64,000 nt of DNA from Burkholderiaceae bacterium (lineage in GTDB: Bacteria; Pseudomonadota; Gammaproteobacteria; Burkholderiales; Burkholderiaceae_B), in contig JANQYI010000002.1 in NCBI GenBank assembly GCA_030728985.1, positions 64,811 to 128,810 on the forward strand, read 5' to 3'. The notes beneath the pieces were generated by a model. It made no database searches, had not been told where the DNA came from, and saw nothing but the letters and a program-made list of their open reading frames with translations. Each line of letters starts with the position of its first letter. The first letter of the stretch is position 1. The position numbers and the translations under genes were made by a program. Below are positions 1 through 8,541 of this stretch, one piece after another.

Positions 1-559
1 GTAAGGGGGCTGATTCCGTCAAGGCCTGGTATTTTTTTTCAGGATCAGAGAGCGAGACGCATGCCGAGCGCGCAGTGCCCGACTCTTCAAACGAAGCGTA
101 GAGATCAAATAACGAACGCCCATCGGACGCGCTCAGCACTTCAGCAATGCGCTGGAGGTCCCGGTCATCAACACGTCCCGGACCCACGTCAGTTTGAGCG
201 AAAAGCTGACCGGTCTCATCGCAATACCATTGGGAAATTCGTCGGATCGGGATGCCGTTGTGCGTGGTGATGACTTGAGTCGATGGGTCGACGCGAAGAA
301 TCAGTGGAGCGGCATCGAGACGCACGTACACCCGTTGAGGGCCATTTTGAAAAAACCAGGCACCATCCACTTGATTTGCATAATTGCGCCCGATAAATCC
401 GAGAATCTGAGTGTTGGAGATGCCTTGTCCTGCGCCGCCGAGTTGGGCATCTCCCAGAGGATGTAGTTTCCATTCTCCCCGAGCAGTTAAAGAGAGCCAG
501 CCGAACACCACAGGAACGTCCGGCCAGCGTTTAACGGCGTCAAGTACGGACTGATCCAT
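1..559 (-). CDS. Uncharacterised protein, 3' end beyond the window
   Basis: An open minus-strand frame of 186 codons starts with ATG at 559 and runs off the window without a stop. The protein begins MDQSVLDAVKRWPDVP and carries a region around residues 58-75 reading GFIGRNYANQ and then WFFQNGPQRVYV. This looks like a conserved Burkholderiales protein of unknown function that is sometimes labelled DUF2946; I recall that label only loosely. There is no signal peptide or membrane segment, so it is probably cytosolic. Its start lies inside the last codons of the upstream MFS gene (20-base overlap), so the two are likely translated together. Function unknown. Confidence 0.7.
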   Translation of the reverse strand, partial: MDQSVLDAVKRWPDVPVVFGWLSLTARGEWKLHPLGDAQLGGAGQGISNTQILGFIGRNYANQVDGAWFFQNGPQRVYVRLDAAPLILRVDPSTQVITTHNGIPIRRISQWYCDETGQLFAQTDVGPGRVDDRDLQRIAEVLSASDGRSLFDLYASFEESGTARSACVSLSDPEKKYQALTESAPL

Positions 560-1799
560 CAGCTTTTCTCGCTAGAAACCAGAAGAGGCTGGCAAATTGA
601 AGAATGACTAGAATACCCATCGCGCCAGTGAGCGCTTGGGATGAGGCATAGCCAAAACGTTCAAACAAACCAGTCAGTAAGCCAAAGCCCCACTGTACGG
701 CGAAAGAACCCACAAAAATCATCAGGTTATAGGTTGTTAATATCCGACCCGCGATGTGTTTGGGGAAAGCGAGTGCAATTTGAGTCTGTAGTAAAAACAT
801 CGCAGGCACCATGAGTGCTAGGACGAGCCACATGATCCAAGACAGGCTTCCCTGCCAGAAAACAATGATGGCGAAACAAATGGGGATCCAAATGAGCGCA
901 CAAACGGTTTGCGTCAGGAGTGCCACGCCATGTCTGATGAGCCAGGGACTGATCGATCCCATCAGGACGTACGCCAGCAAGATCATCGCATTGAGATACA
1001 GCAAGGTCTGGCTGGCCTGATCAGGCGTCATGCCGAGCACGCCGGTGAACCAAGGTCCGGCCCAAAGCGTTTGCAGCGCACCGAAACCGCCCACGATAAA
1101 AATCGTCGCCGGTATCGCTTGAATCATTAACGGGTGTTTGCAAAGGTTTAAAAAGCCTCCCTCGGGGCGTGTCGTGTTGACTGCAGGCCCCTGTTGCCGA
1201 TCCAGATCGCCCGCGAACAAGTAAATAGCGAGGGCACTCAAGACCAGCATCACCGCGATCAAACCAAAAGAGGCCCGCCATCCGATCCACTCGGCCAAGG
1301 TCAAGGCGGGCTGACTGGCCATCAACGCACCCGAGGTGCCGGCGATCAGCATATACATGACGAGGCGAGGCTGTTGTTCCGCGGGAAAGCAGCGACGAAA
1401 ATAAGAGTAAGCGGCCATCAGACACGCCGATACACCCACGCCAATCAAGATACGACCCAGGGAAAGCAACCAAAGTGCTTCGCTGGTGGCCATCAGGGCA
1501 GCACCACAGGCGGCAACCAGGAGGAGTAAAGACTCGGTTCGACGCGCGCCATGCCGGTCGAGCCAGATACCAACGGGGATTTGGACGGCACTGAAGCCTA
1601 AAAAGAAGGCCGAGGTCAACCAGCCCAGTTCACCTGGGGAGAGTTGAAGATCATCCGCAAGCAAAGGGGCGATCGCAGCGTTGACGGATCGTAAAACGTA
1701 GGACAGGAAGTAGCCGCAAGCGAAAACAAGAATAATCCTGAAGGCAGCAAAGCCCGTCGGAGTCTGGTGCTGGGTCGGTGAGGGGGATAATTGAATCAT
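540..1799 (-). CDS. MFS transporter
   Basis: A 419-residue integral membrane protein of the major facilitator superfamily with about 12 hydrophobic segments. The first segment begins near residue 20 (FRIILVFACGYFLSYVLRS). The loop between helices 2 and 3 carries GIWLDRHGARR, a good match to the family signature GxxxDRxGRR. It should move a small organic solute across the inner membrane by a proton-coupled or antiport mechanism; the substrate cannot be told. Start is ATG at 1799. It overlaps the following unknown gene, which suggests a two-gene operon. The tRNA-Cys gene lies just upstream on the same strand. Confidence 0.9.
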   Translation of the reverse strand: MIQLSPSPTQHQTPTGFAAFRIILVFACGYFLSYVLRSVNAAIAPLLADDLQLSPGELGWLTSAFFLGFSAVQIPVGIWLDRHGARRTESLLLLVAACGAALMATSEALWLLSLGRILIGVGVSACLMAAYSYFRRCFPAEQQPRLVMYMLIAGTSGALMASQPALTLAEWIGWRASFGLIAVMLVLSALAIYLFAGDLDRQQGPAVNTTRPEGGFLNLCKHPLMIQAIPATIFIVGGFGALQTLWAGPWFTGVLGMTPDQASQTLLYLNAMILLAYVLMGSISPWLIRHGVALLTQTVCALIWIPICFAIIVFWQGSLSWIMWLVLALMVPAMFLLQTQIALAFPKHIAGRILTTYNLMIFVGSFAVQWGFGLLTGLFERFGYASSQALTGAMGILVILQFASLFWFLARKADGSVRT

Positions 1800-1842
1800 G
1801 TGGCGCTAGCCAGACCCTGCACTAGTCAATGTTGTGATGTGT

Positions 1843-1916
1843 TGGAGGCGCAACCCGGAATCGAACCGAGCTACACGGATTTGCAATCCGCTGCATAACC
1901 ACTCTGCCATTGCGCC
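1843..1916 (-). tRNA. tRNA-Cys (GCA)
   Basis: Read on the minus strand, the 74 bases fold as a cloverleaf: acceptor stem GGCGCAA paired with TTGCGCC, anticodon loop TTGCAAA with anticodon GCA, and T-arm loop GGTTCGATTCC. The 3' CCA is encoded. It sits between the MFS gene and the divergently transcribed Bug receptor gene. Confidence 0.97.
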
Positions 1917-1986
1917 AACACGAAGCATTACGCAGCCGCTGATCATACTACAAAAGCGCTTTTTAATAGGACCCACAACAACTATA

Positions 1987-1998
1987 CTTGTATACAAG
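1987..1998. promoter_or_regulatory. Perfect 12-base palindrome, GntR/FadR-type operator candidate
   Basis: CTTGTATACAAG is a perfect palindrome 90 bases upstream of the Bug receptor start. Its core TTGTATACAA fits the FadR-subfamily GntR operator consensus TNGTNNACNA. It overlaps a possible -10 hexamer TATACT at 1983-1988, so a repressor bound here would block transcription of the receptor gene. No GntR gene is in this window; the regulator is inferred. Confidence 0.5.
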
Positions 1999-2088
1999 CC
2001 AACTGCATGGGTGCAGCACTCAAAAGCTCTTTTTGATGCGATGCCAGTGCGCCGGTTCAATTGTTCATCTAATTTTTCTGAGACATCC

Positions 2089-2727
2089 ATGAAAACAATC
2101 ATTAAGCTTCGGATACTGATGCAAGTTGGTGTATGCGCCTTGGCGTTGTCCACGACCGGCGCCTTTGCGCAGGCAACCGATTGGCCGACCAAGCCTGTGA
2201 CGTTGGTGGTGCCTTTCCCTGCGGGTGGTGGCACGGATGCCTTCGCGCGACCCATGGCCGCCGTGTTGAGCAAGTCGCTCGGCAAGCAAATCGTGATCGA
2301 CAACCGTGGTGGCGCCGGCCCGGCACTGCAGGGATTGATGGCGGGCGATGTCGACATGATGTTCGACGGACTGGGCTCTTCGGCCGCGCACATCAAATCG
2401 GGTCGCATCAAGCCTTTGATGGTGGCGGGTGCGCAGCGCAATCCAGCGATCCCCAACGTTCCAAGCGCAGCTGAGCTGGGCTTTCCTGATTACACAGTGA
2501 GCACATGGTATGCCATCTGGGCGCCTAAGGGCACACCTCCAGCTGTGCAAGCCAAGTTGATCGCTGAAATCAAGAAGCTTCCCAAGGACGACACGATTGT
2601 GAAAGTGTGGGCAAACAACGGCGCTCAGTTCCCCGACGTGACTGGCGCACAGTTTGGAACATTTGTTGACAGCGAAATCAAGCGTTGGGCGGATGTGGTT
2701 AAAGCATCCGGTGCTAAGCTTGACTGA
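2089..2727 (+). CDS. Bug-family tripartite tricarboxylate receptor, internally deleted
   Basis: Bug proteins are periplasmic solute receptors of tripartite tricarboxylate transporters and normally have about 320 residues. This one has 212. It has a signal peptide (about residues 1-28, ending GAFAQA) and the usual N-terminal motif PVTLVVPFPAGGGTD (36-50). VIDNRGGAG (69-77) is then joined directly to PALQGLMAGDVDMMFD, a segment that normally lies some 105-110 residues further on. The frame stays open to a normal C-terminus. The missing block forms part of the ligand-binding fold, so the product is probably non-functional or altered. Start ATG at 2089 precedes the signal peptide directly; the longer open frame upstream runs through the tRNA-Cys gene. 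No TctAB membrane genes lie nearby, as is common for orphan Bug receptors. Confidence 0.85.
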   Translation: MKTIIKLRILMQVGVCALALSTTGAFAQATDWPTKPVTLVVPFPAGGGTDAFARPMAAVLSKSLGKQIVIDNRGGAGPALQGLMAGDVDMMFDGLGSSAAHIKSGRIKPLMVAGAQRNPAIPNVPSAAELGFPDYTVSTWYAIWAPKGTPPAVQAKLIAEIKKLPKDDTIVKVWANNGAQFPDVTGAQFGTFVDSEIKRWADVVKASGAKLD

Positions 2728-2741
2728 TCTGAACTGTAAAG

Positions 2742-2781
2742 AAAAAAGCCTGACTCAATTAAATTGTGTCAGGCTTTTTTT
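2742..2781. terminator. Rho-independent terminator, bidirectional
   Basis: The arms AAAAAAGCCTGAC (2742-2754) and GTCAGGCTTTTTTT (2768-2781) pair around a 13-base loop. There is a T run on the plus strand and an A run on the left that becomes a T run on the minus strand. It can end the Bug gene transcript and the minus-strand tRNA-Gly transcript. Confidence 0.88.
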
Positions 2782-2789
2782 GCCGAATT

Positions 2790-2865
2790 TGGAGCGGGAG
2801 ACGAGGCTCGAACTCGCGACCTCAACCTTGGCAAGGTTGCGCTCTACCAACTGAGCTACTCCCGC
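2790..2865 (-). tRNA. tRNA-Gly (GCC)
   Basis: On the minus strand the 76 bases fold as a cloverleaf: acceptor GCGGGAG paired with CTCCCGC, D-arm with AGCTCAGTTGGTAGAGC, anticodon loop with GCC between CTT and AAG, T-loop GTTCGAGCC, and an encoded CCA. It is followed on its own strand by the bidirectional terminator. Confidence 0.97.
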
Positions 2866-2929
2866 TTGTTCTTCACAAAAAATGCTGTTTTGTGCGAAGA
2901 CCAAAACTATATCACAACTACCCACCTGC

Positions 2930-4021
2930 ATGTCAAATCCAACTCCCTCACTCATAGACTGCGCAGCTTCATTGTCAAGTCTATCTCTGACGCGTTACAA
3001 CACGCTGGGTTTAGCTTGTCAGGCGAAACACGTATTGACCCTTGCGTCGCAGGCCCAGTTACCCGAGGTGACGGCGCTGGTCCGCAAGGCGGGTGGCGTT
3101 TTGGTCTTGGGAGGAGGCAGTAATGTCGTGTTACCCGCCACGCTTGAAGGTCTGGTGGTGCGTGTCGCGCTCAAAGGGATTGCTGCCGTTGCAGAATCTG
3201 AACAAACCTCAACTTCTGATCAGCCCAGCCAGGAGAAGGCGTTTTGGCGGATCGATGTCGCCGCGGGTGAGAACTGGCACGCATGGGTCGAAACCGCGAC
3301 GCGAAACGGATGGTTCGGGCTCGAAAATTTAGCCTTAATTCCCGGTACTGTGGGAGCCGCGCCTGTGCAGAATATTGGTGCCTATGGCGTCGAGCTTCAG
3401 GAGCGTATTGAGTCGGTCACCGCTTGGCATATTCCCGAGGGTAAGCTCGTGACATTATCACGGGAGGAATGTGATTTTGCCTACCGCGATAGTATTTTCA
3501 AGCGTGCTTTGCCCGGTACGTGGTTGATTGTGTCGGTGCGCTTTTTACTCGCCAAGCAATGGGTCCCCGTATTGACCTATCCCGATTTGAAAAAGCATCC
3601 TGTGCTGACTTCGTTGGAATCCACGGGGGTCAAGGCACAGCAGATTTTGGATGCGGTCTGTGACATCAGACGAGCCAAATTGCCGGATCCGGACATTCTA
3701 GGTAATGCGGGAAGTTTTTTTAAAAACCCCGTTGTTTCAGAGGCACGGTATCGTGCGCTGAAGGGAAAATTTGCCGACCTGGTCGCCTACCCGCAGCCTG
3801 ATCAGACCTTTAAGCTGGCCGCAGGTTGGCTCATCGAACGCTGCGGCTGGAAAGGCAAGCGTTTGGGCCGCGTGGGGGTTCACGATCGCCAAGCGCTCGT
3901 GTTGGTCAATTACGGTGGGGCGCATGCTTCAGAGCTTCTGAGCCTGGCGCAAGAGGTCAGCGCTAGCGTCCGCGCGCAGTTTGGCGTTGAACTTGAGGTT
4001 GAACCTGTCGTCGTATCTTAG
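2930..4021 (+). CDS. murB: UDP-N-acetylenolpyruvoylglucosamine reductase MurB
   Basis: MurB reduces UDP-GlcNAc-enolpyruvate to UDP-MurNAc with NADPH, the second committed step of peptidoglycan precursor synthesis in the cytosol. It is an FAD enzyme of 363 residues. Recognisable parts are the N-terminal YNTLGL, the FAD-binding GGGSNVV, the substrate loop NIGAYGVEL, the catalytic Ser region [10 protein letters not shown] and the C-terminal LEVEPVVV carrying the proton-donor Glu region. The ATG at 2930 (MSNPTPS) is preferred over an ATG at 2882, which would add a tail not typical of the family and starts next to the tRNA-Gly. Its stop overlaps the stop of the convergent dapB by 4 bases. Confidence 0.96.
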   Translation: MSNPTPSLIDCAASLSSLSLTRYNTLGLACQAKHVLTLASQAQLPEVTALVRKAGGVLVLGGGSNVVLPATLEGLVVRVALKGIAAVAESEQTSTSDQPSQEKAFWRIDVAAGENWHAWVETATRNGWFGLENLALIPGTVGAAPVQNIGAYGVELQERIESVTAWHIPEGKLVTLSREECDFAYRDSIFKRALPGTWLIVSVRFLLAKQWVPVLTYPDLKKHPVLTSLESTGVKAQQILDAVCDIRRAKLPDPDILGNAGSFFKNPVVSEARYRALKGKFADLVAYPQPDQTFKLAAGWLIERCGWKGKRLGRVGVHDRQALVLVNYGGAHASELLSLAQEVSASVRAQFGVELEVEPVVVS

Positions 4022-4812
4022 AGGCCTAATACTGTCTGCATATCGAACAGGCCTTGGTGCTTGCCTTTGAGAAATCGCGCTGCGCGCAAACTCCCTTCGG
4101 CATAGCCGGCGCGACTGCTGGAGCGATGAGAAATCTCGATACGCTCTCCGGTCCCGCAGAAAAACACCGTGTGATCGCCGACAATATCGCCGCCACGCAC
4201 GACGGAGAAGCCAATATCGCCCGATTGACGAGGTCCAGTATGTCCCTGACGCGTCCAAGTAGCAATGTCGTCAAGGGATTTCCCCCAGGCCTGGGCAATG
4301 GTTTCGCCCATTTTGAGGGCTGTGCCGGAGGGGGCGTCGACTTTATGGCGATGATGCGCTTCGAAGACCTCAACATCGTAGCCAGAGTTCAGGATCCGAG
4401 CCGCCATATCGAGGAGTTTCAGCGTGGCATTGACGCCCACGCTCATGTTGGGAGCGAACACAATGCCGATGTTTTCAGAGGCTTGGGTGATCGCGGCTTT
4501 ACCGGCCTCGTCAAACCCCGTCGTACCAATCACCATATTGACTGAGTGCTCAACGCAAGCGGTCAAGTGCTGCAGCGATCCCTCGGGACGTGTGAAATCG
4601 ATTAAGCAGTCGGCATGCTGGATCGCGGAGAGCTGATCGGTGATGAGCACGCCGCTGGACTGACCAAGAAAAGCGCAGGCATCTTGTCCAAGCATGGGCG
4701 CGCCGGCGACATCAAGCGCGACGGAAAGTTGTAAATCGGTCGATTGAGAAACGGCTTCGATGAGCATGCGACCCATACGGCCACTGGCACCAGCAATTGC
4801 AATTCGCATCAT
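4018..4812 (-). CDS. dapB: 4-hydroxy-tetrahydrodipicolinate reductase DapB
   Basis: DapB carries out the NAD(P)H-dependent reduction that yields tetrahydrodipicolinate in lysine and diaminopimelate synthesis. The 264-residue protein has the nucleotide-binding GASGRMGRM at the N-terminus, the GTTGF segment, and the catalytic signature [16 protein letters not shown] with the His-His pair and Lys. Length matches the family. Start ATG at 4812 (an ATG one codon earlier in the text is the second residue). It lies 30 bases downstream of bamE on the same strand and converges on murB with a 4-base overlap of stop codons. Confidence 0.97.
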   Translation of the reverse strand: MMRIAIAGASGRMGRMLIEAVSQSTDLQLSVALDVAGAPMLGQDACAFLGQSSGVLITDQLSAIQHADCLIDFTRPEGSLQHLTACVEHSVNMVIGTTGFDEAGKAAITQASENIGIVFAPNMSVGVNATLKLLDMAARILNSGYDVEVFEAHHRHKVDAPSGTALKMGETIAQAWGKSLDDIATWTRQGHTGPRQSGDIGFSVVRGGDIVGDHTVFFCGTGERIEISHRSSSRAGYAEGSLRAARFLKGKHQGLFDMQTVLGL

Positions 4813-4842
4813 GGACTCTTTAGTGACAGAGGTTGACAGTAT

Positions 4843-5427
4843 TTAACGCAAGGGCGCGGCAGCGTCGTCTGGCGCACCAGGCAGCGCGGTGGGGTCGGAG
4901 ATAGAAGTATCGCCTAGGGTTTGACCCAAACTCACCCCGGGTAGCATTTCGATGGGCGCACCACCGCCGGCATCGTTGGCCTGACGTTGTTTGAATAACG
5001 CGTCCTGGGCGGCTTCACGTTTGGAGATGCCTACTTCGTCTCGCGCGATTTGGAATGGCTGTAACTCGGGTTGTTCGTCACCTTTCCAGCTTGCGAGCTG
5101 TCCGCCGTCAAATAAAACGGTAAAGACACGCTCTTCGACCTTGCCGCCCCCCGAGCGGTAGTAATAAGGGTAGTCCCAGCGGTTGGCACGCAGCGCGCTG
5201 GTCAGTGTCGGGGTGCCGAGCGCGAAGCGGACTTGCTCGCGGGTCATGCCGGGCTGGAGCAAAGCGACTTGGTCTTTGGTGATCCAGTTCCCTTGCTGGA
5301 CGCCGACCTTGTAGGGAAAGCCCCATTGACCTGAGGAGCAGCCTGTCAACGCAAGCAAACCCGCGGCAAGGGCGACCGCAACAAGGCCTGAGCGCAAAGG
5401 AGAGGTATAAGGGCGAAGCTTGAACAC
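4843..5427 (-). CDS. bamE: Outer membrane assembly lipoprotein BamE (SmpA/OmlA)
   Basis: BamE is a small lipoprotein of the BAM complex, which inserts beta-barrel proteins into the outer membrane. The protein has a lipoprotein signal ending LALTGC, followed by the SmpA/OmlA domain: GNWITKDQVALLQPGMTREQV and ALGTPTL, then DYPYYYRSG. A poorly conserved tail of about 80 residues rich in Gly, Ala and Pro extends it. I place the start at GTG 5427, which has AGAGG seven bases upstream and gives a compact signal peptide; an in-frame ATG at 5466 has no ribosome site. It is divergent from fur, an arrangement known as omlA-fur in other proteobacteria. Confidence 0.9.
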   Translation of the reverse strand: MFKLRPYTSPLRSGLVAVALAAGLLALTGCSSGQWGFPYKVGVQQGNWITKDQVALLQPGMTREQVRFALGTPTLTSALRANRWDYPYYYRSGGGKVEERVFTVLFDGGQLASWKGDEQPELQPFQIARDEVGISKREAAQDALFKQRQANDAGGGAPIEMLPGVSLGQTLGDTSISDPTALPGAPDDAAAPLR

Positions 5428-5508
5428 TGCGAACCTCTGGGGGTAAAGGACCAAAGACGTTATCATAAAGCTTTACAGAGCTGAAGTCTTTACCTTAAAG
5501 GACTATCC

Positions 5509-5931
5509 GTGGATCTTGAAAACGACCAAAGTGATCTAAAAAACGTTGGTTTGAAAGCGACGTTTCCGCGTTTGAAGATTTTGGATATTTTTCGAAAGTC
5601 TGATGAGCGCCACCTGAGCGCCGAGGATGTCTATCGGTCATTGATCGCAGAGCATATCGATATCGGCTTGGCGACGGTTTATCGCGTCTTGACGCAATTT
5701 GAACAAGCCGGGATTCTCGCCAGGAGTCAATTCGATGGGGGCAAGTCGATTTTCGAGTTAAATGATGGTGATCATCACGATCATTTGATCTGTACGCATT
5801 GTGGCTCAGTGACGGAGTTCAATGATGCTGAAATTGAAAAGCGGCAGCACAAAATCGCCCGCGATAACGGTTTTACTCTAGAAAGCCATGACATGGTGCT
5901 GTATGGTGTTTGTAAAAAGTGTAGCGCTTAA
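5509..5931 (+). CDS. fur: Ferric uptake regulator Fur
   Basis: Fur is an iron-responsive dimeric repressor of iron uptake genes. The 140-residue protein has an N-terminal winged helix ([11 protein letters not shown], then [16 protein letters not shown]), the metal-binding segment [12 protein letters not shown] with the CxxC pair near residues 96-99, and a second CxxC (CKKC) near the C-terminus. Start is GTG at 5509 with AAAGGA five bases upstream; this removes the need for a longer frame. The 81-base gap to the divergent bamE holds both promoters; I see no convincing Fur box there. Its stop lies 3 bases from the convergent recN stop. Confidence 0.97.
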   Translation: MDLENDQSDLKNVGLKATFPRLKILDIFRKSDERHLSAEDVYRSLIAEHIDIGLATVYRVLTQFEQAGILARSQFDGGKSIFELNDGDHHDHLICTHCGSVTEFNDAEIEKRQHKIARDNGFTLESHDMVLYGVCKKCSA

Positions 5932-5934
5932 GTC

Positions 5935-7578
5935 CTAGACGTCCAGCAGTTCCTGCGCATGTTTGCGGGTGGTCGCGGTGATTTTGATGCCCCCCAGCAT
6001 TCTCGCCACTTCTTCGATGCGCGCCTGTGCATCAAGTGCTGAAATCGTGGATTCGGTCACGCCCTCGTGTTGTTGTTTACTGACTTGAAAATGATGTTGG
6101 CCACGGGCTGCGACTTGGGGCAGGTGCGTCACACATAGCACTTGATGTCGCATACCGAGCTCGCGCAGTAAATTCCCCACGACCTCTGCGACAGCTCCCC
6201 CGATCCCACTGTCGACCTCGTCAAAAATCAAGGTCGGCACACGAGCGGCACGACTGGCGATCACGGAAAGAGCCAAAGAAATGCGCGCGAGTTCGCCACC
6301 CGAGGCGACTTTGACAAGAGGTTTCGGGCTGGTACCCGCGTGTCCCGCGACCAGAAATTCGACGACATCCTGCCCTTGGCCGGAGTCGGGTCCCTCTGAG
6401 AGTGCAACACTAAACTGTCCTCCTTCCATCGCAAGCGTTTGCATCGCCTTTGTGACTTGCTTGCCAAGATCCGCCGCGGCTTTACGGCGCGCGGAGGTCA
6501 GGGCTCTTGCATGCGACTGGTACTCCGCCTTGAGTGCCGTGGCCTGCGCCCGCAAGCTTTCAATGTCCGTCGAGGCGCTCAGTGCCTCTTGTTCTGCCCT
6601 CAGCGTCGTGTGGAGTGTGTAGAGTTGTTCAGGCTCGGTTTTGAATTTACGCGCGAGATCGAAAATATTGCGCATGCGCTCGTCCACGACGGCAAGACGC
6701 TCGGGGTCAAGCTCCACACGGGACAGGTAAGCATTGAGGTCGGAAACAGCCTCGCTGATGGAAATACGGGCGGACTCAAGAGATTCGTGGACAGACCGAA
6801 GCGCGGGATCATGCCGCAAGAGTTGGGACATTTTCTGTAACGCGGCGACGATCTGCTGATGCGCCGAGTTTTCGTTTTCATCTAAACAGCCCAGCGCCAG
6901 AGCGGCGCCATCCAGCAGGGATTGCGCATTGGCTAGACGCGTCTGTTCGGAGGTGACGTCATCCCATTCGGTGGGGCCAAGCGACAGGCGATCGAGCTCG
7001 CCGAGCTGCCATTCGAGTCGTTCACGCGCGGCATTGAGCGCGCTGGCATCTTGTTCGGAGAGTGAGAGCTGACGCTCGACTTTACGCCAAGCTTTCCATG
7101 CGAGAGCGACTTGCTGACGCAGCGGCTGGTGGGCGCCATGCGCATCCACCATGTCACGCTGACTGTCGGCGCGCAGCAAACTTTGGTGCGCATGTTGACC
7201 GTGGATGTCCACCAGGTGCTCACCCACCTCGCGGAGTTGGGTGAGCGTCACGGCCGAGCCATTGATATAACCGCGGCTTCGACCTTGCGCATCCACCACG
7301 CGACGCAGGACAAGCGCCTCTTCTGCGCTCAGGTCGTGCTCGGTGAGCCATTGCGATAGTGTGGGGGAAACATCAAAGACTGCGCTAATTTCTGCGCGTG
7401 CCGAGCCTGTGCGCAACACCGAAGCGTCCGCGCGTTCGCCCAGAGTGAGCGCTAACGCGTCAATGAGAATCGATTTGCCCGCACCCGTTTCGCCCGAAAA
7501 CACCGTGAAGCCACTGTCGAAGCTGAGCTCGGCTTCGGTCACGATCACAAAGTCACGAATATGCAGCGCGCGCAGCAT
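5935..7578 (-). CDS. recN: DNA repair protein RecN
   Basis: RecN is an SMC-like ATPase acting in recombinational repair of double-strand breaks. The 547-residue protein has Walker A GETGAGKSIL near residue 30, a long central region likely to form a coiled coil, the ABC signature VASGGELARISLALSVI and Walker B LIFDEVDSGIGG, followed by the H-loop CVTHLPQVAA. Length is normal for the family. It starts 3 bases after the nadK stop, so nadK-recN form a two-gene operon, a common arrangement. It converges on fur. No LexA-type box was looked for in detail beyond the upstream nadK coding sequence. Confidence 0.97.
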   Translation of the reverse strand: MLRALHIRDFVIVTEAELSFDSGFTVFSGETGAGKSILIDALALTLGERADASVLRTGSARAEISAVFDVSPTLSQWLTEHDLSAEEALVLRRVVDAQGRSRGYINGSAVTLTQLREVGEHLVDIHGQHAHQSLLRADSQRDMVDAHGAHQPLRQQVALAWKAWRKVERQLSLSEQDASALNAARERLEWQLGELDRLSLGPTEWDDVTSEQTRLANAQSLLDGAALALGCLDENENSAHQQIVAALQKMSQLLRHDPALRSVHESLESARISISEAVSDLNAYLSRVELDPERLAVVDERMRNIFDLARKFKTEPEQLYTLHTTLRAEQEALSASTDIESLRAQATALKAEYQSHARALTSARRKAAADLGKQVTKAMQTLAMEGGQFSVALSEGPDSGQGQDVVEFLVAGHAGTSPKPLVKVASGGELARISLALSVIASRAARVPTLIFDEVDSGIGGAVAEVVGNLLRELGMRHQVLCVTHLPQVAARGQHHFQVSKQQHEGVTESTISALDAQARIEEVARMLGGIKITATTRKHAQELLDV

Positions 7579-7581
7579 GCG

Positions 7582-8481
7582 TCATTCTCCGTCTTGGCCA
7601 GATCGTGGCAGCCGATTCCAGTCAAGTTTACGACGCAAGGTTGAGAAAAAACTGTAACCGGTCGGGTGCAGGAAGCGAATCGTATGCGGCGCGCGGCGCA
7701 CGACAATACGATCGCCCGCCGTCAAGTCGGACCAGGTCTGCATGTCAAAGTGCACGCTCGCGCCAAGCTCGACACGACTCATTGCATTCAGCGTTAAGTT
7801 GAGCACGCTGTCGGCAGGAATGACGATCGGACGATTGGAGAGGGTCTGTGGCGCGACTGGAACCAGCAGCATGGCGCTCACGGAAGGATGCAGGATCGGC
7901 CCTGCGGCGGAGAGGGCGTAGGCGGTCGATCCCGTAGGGGTCGCGACAATTAAGCCGTCTGCGCGCTGGGTATACATGAAAGTATCGTTGACCTCGACGC
8001 GCACCTCGATCATGCCACCGCGTCCGGCGCGGTTCAGGACCACGTCGTTGAGCGCGGTGGCTGCGTACATTTGCTCTTCGCCCCGCCAGACCGTTGCGCT
8101 CAAGAGCATGCGTTCCTCGGTGTCAAAGCGCCCCTGTAGCAGGTCTGTAAGCGCGGCGTTCGCGTCGTGCACGGGAATGTCGGTAATAAAACCCAGTCGA
8201 CCATGATTGATTCCCACAACCGGGACGGCAAAAGGAGCAAGGTGCCGCGCTGCGCCCAGCATCGTGCCATCCCCTCCCATGACGATCGCGAGATCGGCGG
8301 TTTTACCAATGCCGGCAAAATCTGCGGTTGGATATTCGGTCACGCCTGTATGACGGGCTGTTTCGGCTTCGACGAGCACTTGCCGGCCCGCTTGGGTCAA
8401 TAGAGTGGCGAGCGCGCGCAAAGGCGCATGCAAGCCAGAATCTTGGTAGCGACCCACTAACGCGATGATGGGAAAATGCAT
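7582..8481 (-). CDS. nadK: NAD kinase
   Basis: NadK phosphorylates NAD to NADP in the cytosol using ATP or polyphosphate. The 299-residue protein shows the GGDGTML motif, the NHGRLGFITD segment and the NAD-binding ADGLIVATPTGSTAYALSAGG-like stretch (written here in part: DGLIVATPTGSTAY). ATG start at 8481. It is followed by recN after 3 bases and is divergent from hrcA across a 60-base gap, which must carry both promoters. Confidence 0.97.
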   Translation of the reverse strand: MHFPIIALVGRYQDSGLHAPLRALATLLTQAGRQVLVEAETARHTGVTEYPTADFAGIGKTADLAIVMGGDGTMLGAARHLAPFAVPVVGINHGRLGFITDIPVHDANAALTDLLQGRFDTEERMLLSATVWRGEEQMYAATALNDVVLNRAGRGGMIEVRVEVNDTFMYTQRADGLIVATPTGSTAYALSAAGPILHPSVSAMLLVPVAPQTLSNRPIVIPADSVLNLTLNAMSRVELGASVHFDMQTWSDLTAGDRIVVRRAPHTIRFLHPTGYSFFSTLRRKLDWNRLPRSGQDGE

Positions 8482-8541
8482 GCAAAGCTCATTGAACGAA
8501 AAACAACCCGATTATAGAGGTGGGGAAGGTAAAATAGGGTG

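Noticed and set aside
1834..2088. Upstream extension of the Bug reading frame through the tRNA-Cys gene
   Set aside because: The open frame continues to 1834 but crosses the tRNA gene and lacks a signal peptide at that start; the ATG at 2089 starts the signal peptide.
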